Source: an uncultured Lachnospiraceae bacterium (lineage in GTDB: Bacteria; Bacillota; Clostridia; Lachnospirales; Lachnospiraceae). Taken from it: a stretch of 27,169 bases of DNA. The notes beneath the pieces were generated by a model. It was not told where the DNA came from and ran no database searches. It worked only from the letters and a program-made list of their open reading frames with translations. Shown here piece after piece: positions 21,015-27,169 of the stretch. A program made the translations under genes and the position numbers. The stretch spans positions 1 through 27,169 of the forward strand of contig CAKRFY010000036.1 of NCBI GenBank assembly GCA_934320895.1. Direction: 5' to 3'. The stretch's first letter is position 1; each line of letters opens with the position of its first letter.

Positions 21015-23381
21015 ATGAAATATAAATATAGAAATAGAATGGCTAAATTTAGCAGAATAATATTCGTGTTTTTGCTATTGTCAATGTTCTGCCTGCCGGT
21101 ATCAGTTCAGGCAGAGAATGACAATCATGCAGACACAGGCATAGTGGAGAATAAGCGTGTGCTGTTTCTTAGTTCATATTCATATACATGGTCTACCGTT
21201 CCGCAGCAGATTGAGGGAATTCAATCTAAACTGGATTCTTCGGTGACACTTGACATAGAATTTATGGACACGAAAAAGATCAAACTGGAAATGGCAGAGC
21301 AGATAATGCTCAAAAAAATTCGTTTTAAACAGAAAAATGCAGGAAAGTATGATGCTGTGATAGTTGGAGATGATGCAGCTTTGGTCTTTGCAATGCAGTA
21401 TCGGAAAACATTATTCAAGGATGTTCCTATTGTCTTTGAGGGAATCAATAATATCAAATATGCCAAAAAAGTAAGTAAAGATCCATTGGTGACAGGAGTT
21501 ATAGAGCAGTTTTCTTATAAGGAAAATCTTGATTTTGCAAAAAAGATTCAGCCAGATGCAAAGAAAGTTGTAGCAATCGTAGATAATACTGTTACGGGAG
21601 TTGGAGAACAACAGCAATTTTATGGACAGAAAAATAATTATCATGAGTTGTGTTTTGAAGTGATAAATGGCTCGTTGTTGACGAAACAGCAGCTTGTTGA
21701 AAGCATTTCTGAAATTGACAGGGAGTCAATTTTGATATATCTGATTCTGTCAGAGGATAAATATGGAAATACATACACAAATGAACAAGTGTGTCAGATT
21801 TTGGATAAGTACGCGAAAGTTCCTGTGTTAAGGTTTGTTCAGGCAGGAATCGGAGAAGGTGTACTGGGAGGGAATATCGTGTCACATAAAATCTCCGGTG
21901 AAATTGCGGCAGAGATGGTTATGAAGATGCTACATGGTGTTGAACCTGCTTCGATAAAAATGGTGAGTAAAAGTCCAAATGGCTATTATCTTGACCAAAA
22001 GGTAATCGATAAATTTAATATTTCTGAATCGCTGATACCTGAGGGAGCCAAAATTGTTAATCGTAAATTAAGTTTTTGGAAAAAGTATGGTGTTGTGCTG
22101 ATAGTAACATTATGTGTTTGCTCTGGCATTACAGTTATAATATTAGTGATAATGCGTACCATATATGCACATCGCAGGTATGTGGAACTTGAGAAAACAA
22201 ACCACCAGCTTGAGGAGGCAGCAGTTGCGGCTAAGGCGGCGAACAGAGCTAAGAGTGTATTTTTGCATAGTATGTCACATGATATCAGAACACCTATGAA
22301 TGCAATTATTGGATTTACTAAAATTGCCATTCAACAGAACAAAGATAAGATTGTTGAAAAATATCTTGAGAAAATAATGATAAGTTCAAAGCATCTTCTG
22401 GCACTTATAAGTGATGTGCTTGATATCAGCCGTGTTGAGAATGGAAAAATGGAATATAGACCTGTTTCTGCTGATTTACGGCTGATAACAGATGAGGCCT
22501 TGGCTATTATTCAGGGATTCTTATCCGAAAAGAATATAAGATTTCATGCGGAGTGTCCTAAAGAAGAACAGTATTGCAGGGTAATGACTGATCCTGTACG
22601 GGTTCGTGAGGTGTTAGTAAATATTTTTAGTAATGCGGTGAAGTTTACAGAAAGTGGTGGAAGTATTGATTTTTCAATGGAGATAAATCAAGCTTCAGAA
22701 AAAGATCATGTTGTAGTACGATATACTATTTCGGATACCGGGTGTGGTATTAGTGAGGAATTTTTACCTCATATTTTTGAGGAATTTACTCAGGAAGAAG
22801 TTGGTGCGAGAACGCAGTATAAGGGTACAGGATTAGGCATGGCGATTACTAAGAGATACATCGATATGATGGGTGGTACGATCTGTGTAAAAAGTAGAAA
22901 AAGTGAGGGTACAACTTTTACTGTGGAATTACCGCTGAAATTATCAAATGACAATATTAAAGTAGAACAAAAATCATATGATGAAAGAAAAAATCTTGAT
23001 GGGATCAATGTTTTGCTTGCGGAGGATAATGATATAAATGCTGAAATTATTGCATTTCAGCTAAAGGCTAAAGGAATAAAATTTATCAGAGTCACGAATG
23101 GTAAACAAGCGGTGGAAACATTTGCAAAAAATGCGCCTGGAACATTTGATGTGATACTTATGGATATTATGATGCCGGAAATGGATGGCTATGAAGCTAC
23201 AAAGAATATCCGCAATATGTCAGGCAGACCTGATGGAGAGAAGATTCCGATAATAGCTATGACTGCAAATGCGTTTAGTGAGGATATAAAGGCGTCTATA
23301 GATGCGGGGATGAATGAGCACCTGACTAAACCATTGGATGTACAGGAGTTGTTAGAAACAATAGAAACACTCTTGCACTAA
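21015..23381 (+). CDS. Hybrid sensor histidine kinase with substrate-binding-type sensor domain
   Basis: This is a 788-residue protein counted from ATG 21015. An ATG at 20946 is also in frame but abuts the repeat, lacks a ribosome site and would bury the signal sequence, so it is rejected. A signal segment (about residues 8-33) leads into an extracytoplasmic domain of the ABC_sub_bind type (VLFLSSYSYTW, DAVIVGDDAAL, GVLGGNIVSHKISGE). A membrane helix (about 360-380) follows. HisKA has the phospho-acceptor His422 in HSMSHDIRTP. The ATPase domain has NIFSNAVKF, DTGCGI and GTGLGMAI. A C-terminal receiver has Asp717 (LMDIMMPEMDG). No DNA-binding output is attached, so a phosphotransfer partner must be elsewhere. 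The ligand is unknown; no transporter lies beside it. Confidence 0.93.
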   Translation: MKYKYRNRMAKFSRIIFVFLLLSMFCLPVSVQAENDNHADTGIVENKRVLFLSSYSYTWSTVPQQIEGIQSKLDSSVTLDIEFMDTKKIKLEMAEQIMLKKIRFKQKNAGKYDAVIVGDDAALVFAMQYRKTLFKDVPIVFEGINNIKYAKKVSKDPLVTGVIEQFSYKENLDFAKKIQPDAKKVVAIVDNTVTGVGEQQQFYGQKNNYHELCFEVINGSLLTKQQLVESISEIDRESILIYLILSEDKYGNTYTNEQVCQILDKYAKVPVLRFVQAGIGEGVLGGNIVSHKISGEIAAEMVMKMLHGVEPASIKMVSKSPNGYYLDQKVIDKFNISESLIPEGAKIVNRKLSFWKKYGVVLIVTLCVCSGITVIILVIMRTIYAHRRYVELEKTNHQLEEAAVAAKAANRAKSVFLHSMSHDIRTPMNAIIGFTKIAIQQNKDKIVEKYLEKIMISSKHLLALISDVLDISRVENGKMEYRPVSADLRLITDEALAIIQGFLSEKNIRFHAECPKEEQYCRVMTDPVRVREVLVNIFSNAVKFTESGGSIDFSMEINQASEKDHVVVRYTISDTGCGISEEFLPHIFEEFTQEEVGARTQYKGTGLGMAITKRYIDMMGGTICVKSRKSEGTTFTVELPLKLSNDNIKVEQKSYDERKNLDGINVLLAEDNDINAEIIAFQLKAKGIKFIRVTNGKQAVETFAKNAPGTFDVILMDIMMPEMDGYEATKNIRNMSGRPDGEKIPIIAMTANAFSEDIKASIDAGMNEHLTKPLDVQELLETIETLLH

Positions 23382-23403
23382 ACAAAAACTTAATGTATAA
23401 TAG

Positions 23404-23501
23404 CTGACGCGGGGGAGCTTGTGCGTGAAACAGGCTGAGAGTAGATTGCATATCTTAACCCTTATAACCTGATGGATAATGCCAGCGTAGGAAGTTGTCG
23501 G
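23404..23501 (+). promoter_or_regulatory. TPP riboswitch (THI element)
   Basis: The conserved thi-box segments occur in order: GCGGGGGAGC, CAGGCTGAGAG, ACCCTTATAACCTGATG, GGATAATGCCAGCGTAGGAA. A short P1 closes CTGAC (23404-23408) with GTCGG (23497-23501). It binds thiamine pyrophosphate. An intrinsic terminator follows within 30 bases, so it should turn thiD-cytX off when TPP is plentiful. Confidence 0.96.
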
Positions 23502-23527
23502 TATAGATTTGTAGTGATTTATGTTGA

Positions 23528-23561
23528 GAATGTACATGGTATTTATGTACATTCTTTTTTT
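23528..23561 (+). terminator. Riboswitch-controlled terminator
   Basis: GAATGTACAT and ATGTACATTC form a perfect 10-bp stem with a 7-base loop, followed by seven T. It is the expression platform between the TPP sensor and thiD. Confidence 0.9.
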
Positions 23562-23594
23562 GCGGAATTAGAATTAAAAAGGAGGACATAAATT

Positions 23595-24392
23595 TTGAAA
23601 ACAGCATTAACAATAGCAGGTAGTGATTCAAGCGGTGGAGCAGGAATACAGGCTGATATAAAGACTATGATAAGTAATGGTGTATATGCTATGAGTGCTA
23701 TAACAGCACTTACTGCACAGAATACTACAGGTGTGACGGCTATTATGGATGTAACACCTGAATTTTTGGGAGAACAGATTGACGAGATATTTACAGACAT
23801 TTATCCTGATGCTGTAAAAATCGGAATGGTATCTGCAAGTGGTCTTATTGAAAAGATTGCAGATAAACTTACACAGTACAATGCAAAAAATATAGTTGTT
23901 GATCCTGTGATGGTTGCAACAAGTGGTGCAAAACTTATAACGGATGATGCAATAAATACACTGAAAGAAAAATTGCTTCCACTGGCAACAGTTCTTACGC
24001 CAAACATACCTGAAGGTGAAGTTTTATCAGGAATGAACATTGGAAATGAAAATGAAATGATAGAAGCAGCGAAGTTTATAAGTGAAAAATTTAATTGTGC
24101 TGTACTTATGAAAGGCGGTCATCAGATAAATGATGCAAATGACCTTTTATACAGAAATGGAGATTATAAGTGGTTTAATGGAAAGAGAATAAATAACCCG
24201 AATACTCATGGTACGGGTTGTACTTTGTCGAGTGCGATAGCATCAAATCTTGCAAAGGGTTATGACCTTGATAATGCAGTGCTAAGAGCAAAGGATTATA
24301 TCTCGGGAGCACTTGCGGCAATGCTTGATCTTGGAAAGGGAAGTGGGCCTATGAACCATGCATTTGCATGTGATAATGAATTTATGAAATAA
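23595..24392 (+). CDS. thiD: Hydroxymethylpyrimidine / phosphomethylpyrimidine kinase
   Basis: This 265-residue ribokinase-fold enzyme phosphorylates HMP to HMP-P and then HMP-PP, the pyrimidine half of thiamine. It starts at TTG 23595, nine bases after GGAGG. Signatures: TIAGSDSSGGAGIQADIKT (about 6-24), VVDPVMVATSGAKL (about 99-112) and the catalytic NTHGTGCTLSSAIA (about 208-221). The length is normal for a stand-alone ThiD without ThiE or ThiN fusion. It is controlled by the TPP riboswitch upstream and probably co-transcribed with cytX across a 149-base gap that contains a small insertion. With CytX it forms an HMP salvage unit; no thiamine synthesis gene is nearby. Confidence 0.97.
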   Translation: MKTALTIAGSDSSGGAGIQADIKTMISNGVYAMSAITALTAQNTTGVTAIMDVTPEFLGEQIDEIFTDIYPDAVKIGMVSASGLIEKIADKLTQYNAKNIVVDPVMVATSGAKLITDDAINTLKEKLLPLATVLTPNIPEGEVLSGMNIGNENEMIEAAKFISEKFNCAVLMKGGHQINDANDLLYRNGDYKWFNGKRINNPNTHGTGCTLSSAIASNLAKGYDLDNAVLRAKDYISGALAAMLDLGKGSGPMNHAFACDNEFMK

Positions 24393-24506
24393 TAACTCTA
24401 AAATCCAGATGCTTCGCATCTGTCGCACTTCGTGCTTAATGATTTTATCGTTCGTAAATTCGGTACAAGAGAACAAGCTCTCTTGCCTTGCAAATTTATG
24501 AAATAA
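24379..24506. repeat. Hairpin-rich insertion bounded by 14-bp direct repeats
   Basis: AATTTATGAAATAA occurs at 24379-24392, where it forms the end of thiD with its stop, and again at 24493-24506. The 100 bases between contain CAGATGC/GCATCTG, GCAC/GTGC and CAAGAGA/TCTCTTG stems. The layout is that of a small mobile or repeat element with a target duplication. It carries no open frame of its own. Confidence 0.6.
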
Positions 24507-24541
24507 GAGTCGTAAGTAGATATAAAGAAAAGAGGAATTAA

Positions 24542-25714
24542 ATGGAAAACAAGGGAAGAACATCATTATTTGAAAACGGACTTATATGGTTTGGAGCAGG
24601 GCTTTCGATTGCCGAGATACTTACCGGAACATCGTTTGCATCCCTCGGTTTTAGCAAAGGGATACTTGCTATTATGATCGGTCATATAATAGGATGCTTT
24701 ATGCTTTTTTGCGCCGGAATTATAGGTGGAAAAGAAAGAAAAAGCGCAATGGATACCGTTACGATGAGTTTCGGTGCTGATGGAAGCAAGTTTTTTGCAT
24801 TTTTAAATGTGCTTCAGCTTGTCGGCTGGACATCAATTATGATATATGATGGGGCACTTGCAGCAAATGGAATATTTAACACTGGAAATTGGGTGTGGTG
24901 CCTTGTAATTGGAGCGCTTATTATTTTGTGGGTAGTTATCGGAATAACAAATCTTGGAAAGATAAATACAGTGGCAATGGCAGCATTGTTTATTCTTACC
25001 ATTATAATGTGTAAGGTTATATTTTTCAGTGACGCATCAGGAGTAAAAGTATTAGGAGATACAATGAGTTTTGGAGCCGCAGTCGAACTTGCAGTAGCAA
25101 TGCCGTTATCATGGCTCCCTCTTATAAGTGATTATACAAGGGAAGCAAAGGAACCTGTAAAGGCAACTCTTGTAAGTACTATTGTTTATGGAGTAGTAAG
25201 CTGTTGGATGTACATTATCGGAATGGGCGCAGCTATATTTACCGGAGAGAGCGATGTTGCACAGATAATGGTTAAGGCAGGTCTTGGAGTTGTCGGACTT
25301 TTGATAGTTGTATTTTCAACTGTAACAACAACATTTCTCGATGCATATTCAGCTGGAATATCAAGTGAGACTATTCTGTCAAAATTAAACGGAAAATATG
25401 TGACTATAGCAGTGACGGTTATCGGAACGGCAGCAGCGATATTATTCCCTATGGACGATATAACAGACTTTATGTATCTGATTGGTTCGGTATTTGCACC
25501 GATGATAGCTATACAGATAGCAGATTATTTTATATTAAAGGCGGATAAGAGTAGTAAAAAAGTTGATATAACAAACGCAGTTATATGGGTTATCGGATTT
25601 ATACTTTATCGTTATCTTATGACTGTTGATATACCTGTTGGAAATACATTGCCTGATATGGTGGTTACTATTGTGATAGCGATTGTAATAGGAAAGCTTG
25701 TCGGGGAAAAGTAA
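24542..25714 (+). CDS. cytX: HMP transporter CytX (NCS1 family)
   Basis: This 390-residue membrane protein has about 11-12 hydrophobic spans. The NCS1 (cytosine/purine/thiamine permease) pattern is visible: FGAGLSIAEILTGTSFASLG at the N-terminus, LQLVGWTSIMIYDGALAANG (about 97-116), MPLSWLPLISDYTREAK (about 187-203) and VTTTFLDAYSAGIS (about 260-273). CytX members are placed with thiamine genes under TPP riboswitches and are predicted to import hydroxymethylpyrimidine, which the neighbouring ThiD then phosphorylates. AAAGAGG precedes the ATG. The substrate is inferred from this context rather than from any residue. A repeat and a terminator follow. Confidence 0.92.
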   Translation: MENKGRTSLFENGLIWFGAGLSIAEILTGTSFASLGFSKGILAIMIGHIIGCFMLFCAGIIGGKERKSAMDTVTMSFGADGSKFFAFLNVLQLVGWTSIMIYDGALAANGIFNTGNWVWCLVIGALIILWVVIGITNLGKINTVAMAALFILTIIMCKVIFFSDASGVKVLGDTMSFGAAVELAVAMPLSWLPLISDYTREAKEPVKATLVSTIVYGVVSCWMYIIGMGAAIFTGESDVAQIMVKAGLGVVGLLIVVFSTVTTTFLDAYSAGISSETILSKLNGKYVTIAVTVIGTAAAILFPMDDITDFMYLIGSVFAPMIAIQIADYFILKADKSSKKVDITNAVIWVIGFILYRYLMTVDIPVGNTLPDMVVTIVIAIVIGKLVGEK

Positions 25715-25726
25715 GTTTGAAAAAAG

Positions 25727-25819
25727 AGGAGGGGGTAAAAGTCCCTTTCTGATATGCTGCGATAGAAGCTAATAGTGTTATGAGCAAGTAGCAGAGCGGA
25801 TTACGAATATCCGCTTGAC
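25727..25819 (+). repeat. Dispersed palindromic repeat, copy 4 (long form)
   Basis: It shares AGGAGGGGG, TTTCTGATATGCTGCGATA and GTTATGAGCAAGTAGCAGAG with copy 2, and the full palindrome AGCGGAT-TACGAAT-ATCCGCT with copies 1 and 3. It lies between cytX and its terminator, so it is transcribed at the 3' end of the thiD-cytX message. Confidence 0.87.
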
Positions 25820-25850
25820 AATTTACAAAACAGATAATAAGGACTAAAAT

Positions 25851-25900
25851 AAACCGCTACAGAATATATGATTTTATCATGTATTTTGTAGCGGTTTTTT
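25851..25900. terminator. Bidirectional terminator between cytX and fbp remnant
   Basis: AAACCGCTACA pairs exactly with TGTAGCGGTTT, and inner A/T pairs lengthen the stem. T runs on the plus strand and A runs on the left side let it work for both converging transcripts. It resembles the terminator after the LacI-family gene (20730). Confidence 0.85.
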
Positions 25901-25904
25901 GTTA

Positions 25905-27005
25905 TTAATTTATCATATCACTGTTAAGCAGCATCTTAAGGTCTGAAATCTCCTCTCTTATCTTTTTACCATTTTCTGTATCTTTGACAAGTATTCTTGG
26001 ACTTGCTGTATAGACTATTTCGGATTCGGAGTCGATGTCTTTATTATCTCTAAGTGCTTTATAGACACTTTCAAACGGATGGTGGGCTTTTATTCTCATT
26101 CCATGTGAGTTAAATATAAGCGTGTATCCGGCAATGCCTGTTGTTTCGTGGTAGGCTTTGCTGAATCCGCCGTCTATTACAAGAAGTTTGCCATTTGCCC
26201 TTATTGGTGATTCGCCCTCGATAGTTTTTACCGGAGTATGACCATTTATTATATGAGATTCAGGTGAGAAAAGACCAAATTCATGGAGTATCATATTGCA
26301 GGTCTTTTCGGTATGATAAAATCTAAAATATGGATTCGTTGGTTCATGCCATGTGCTTTCATCATTTATCATACTTCTCTCAAAAGTTTTTATAACACGA
26401 CCACAGAGGGGTGATTTGTGACCTGCCCATAAAAACCACATAAAGTCGAGAGCATTTTCGTTATCATTGTCAAGGTAAGCGAGTCTTGCCATTTTATCTG
26501 CATAATCAAGATATTTTTTACCTTGATATACGACACCGTCAAGGGTAATTCCGTCGAAGTTTCCATATTCATCAAGCGGAACACAACCATGGTATAAAAG
26601 ATTGTTATTAAATATCTTGTACATACTGCCTTTTTCATACAAAAATTTTACATGTTTCTGCAGGCGGTTACTTCCAAGAAATGCAGCTTGTAGTTCATCC
26701 ATAATAGCATTTTCCTGCTCAGTAAGTTCAATAGGAGAGACCGGGTCTATTGTAGGAAGATCATTGTCTGACAATTTATAAAGTAGTTCAGTCTGATTAT
26801 TGCAGCAACCAGCAGTATTGTCTGAAATAGAAGCAGAGTCAGTGCAGTTGGTGTTTGCATTATTTATGGTAGAGACAGTAGTCTTTATCGTAAAGTTATT
26901 AGGATTTATTAGGTAATTGCGAAACAAGTTTGAAATCTTGATTCCAATAGGGAAAAATTCAGTAGAGCTGAATCTTAAAGACATGCTTATGTAAAATGGG
27001 ATTTT
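25905..27005 (-). pseudogene. fbp: Class III fructose-1,6-bisphosphatase, truncated remnant
   Basis: On the minus strand the frame from about 26790 down to 25905 matches the C-terminal half of class III (Bacillus-type) fructose-1,6-bisphosphatase: LSDNDLPTIDP, FLYEKGSMYKIFNNNLLYHG, FMWFLWAGHKSPLCG, TNPYFRFYHT, INGHTPVKTIEGESPIRANG and VIDGGFSKAYHETTGIAGYT. The full enzyme is about 650 residues and needs an N-terminal metallophosphatase half (with a DIHGE motif), which is absent. Further upstream, weak similarity (HKHVFKIQL, then NPDF-like NQDFKLV, then RNYLINPNNFTI) jumps between frames and crosses a stop. A TTG at 27020 would open the frame but yields an unrelated leader. The gene is best read as truncated and frameshifted. 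Another gene ends at 27068. Confidence 0.7.
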
Positions 27006-27067
27006 ATTGCATAAAAACAAAGCAGATAGAATTATCTGCCTGCAAAACAGATGAGAAATATAGAAGA

Positions 27068-27169
27068 TTATGCTATTAACGGCTTCAAGCTACGGATATA
27101 CTGGTGCTTATGAATTTTATCAGCCACTATGACAGTGAGTAGCTGTGCAATCCCTGCAAGCAGCAGATC
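27068..27169 (-). CDS. C-terminal end of an unidentified gene (partial)
   Basis: On the minus strand a frame is open from the window edge to a TAA at 27068-27070. The 33 residues read DLLLAGIAQLLTVIVADKIH then KHQYIRSLKPLIA. The first half is hydrophobic, like a final membrane helix, and the tail is basic. No family can be named. It ends about 60 bases before the fbp remnant begins and may reflect the deletion that removed the front of fbp. Confidence 0.3.
   Translation of the reverse strand, partial: DLLLAGIAQLLTVIVADKIHKHQYIRSLKPLIA

Noticed and set aside
1..27169. CRISPR array, prophage or integrative element
   Set aside because: No regularly spaced repeats, phage structural genes, integrase or attachment site were seen; the only mobile DNA is the IS605-type end and small repeats.

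Overview
The window looks like chromosome from a low-GC anaerobic Firmicute of the class Clostridia, most likely Lachnospiraceae. The clues are A/T-rich codon use, strong AGGAGG ribosome sites with several TTG starts, a TPP riboswitch ahead of thiD-cytX, glycyl-radical-enzyme remnants, and a tellurite-resistance-type (Ter) stress locus laid out as in Gram-positive bacteria. The species cannot be named from the sequence. No tRNA, rRNA, CRISPR array or prophage was seen.

Region 1 (1-1872). The window opens in the last codons of a TnpB-like protein and the right end of an IS200/IS605-type element, including the terminal stem-loop expected of its guide RNA. The element abuts the 3' part of a broken gene. 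Two overlapping genes of unknown function follow: a DUF4869-like protein and a protein with a degenerate P-loop.

Region 2 (1902-15642) is the Ter stress locus. It has a metabolic half: a TRSP-type phosphoribosyltransferase, a StiP/PELOTA-type phosphoribosyltransferase and, on the opposite strand, a citrate-lyase-like C-C lyase. It has a membrane and Ca2+ half: a rhomboid protease coupled to a YceG-family protein, TelA, three tandem TerD proteins, a Ca2+-type P-type ATPase, a small membrane protein and a membrane protein with an HELSH metalloprotease motif. The TerC, ATP-grasp and HAD partners common in such loci are not in the window. telA and the first terD share a 25-bp upstream motif whose differences are all transitions.

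Region 3 (15661-18211) is purine salvage: apt with a good promoter, then an NCS2 purine permease, then terminators and a run of hairpins.

Region 4 (18227-20676) is a decaying fermentation locus. A promoter region with direct repeats and two identical LacI-type operators drives a collapsed operon. In it, pieces of a glycyl radical enzyme and of its activating enzyme have been joined by deletions. An intact LacI-family regulator follows.

Region 5 (21015-25714) holds a hybrid sensor kinase with a substrate-binding-type sensor, then a TPP riboswitch and terminator controlling thiD and cytX (HMP salvage for thiamine). Region 6 (25905-27169, minus strand) is a truncated class III fructose-1,6-bisphosphatase gene and the last codons of an unidentified gene.

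A palindromic repeat occurs four times in intergenic DNA between 14.8 and 25.8 kb, always in the same orientation. Several broken genes and a small insertion bounded by 14-bp repeats show that this part of the chromosome is being reshaped.
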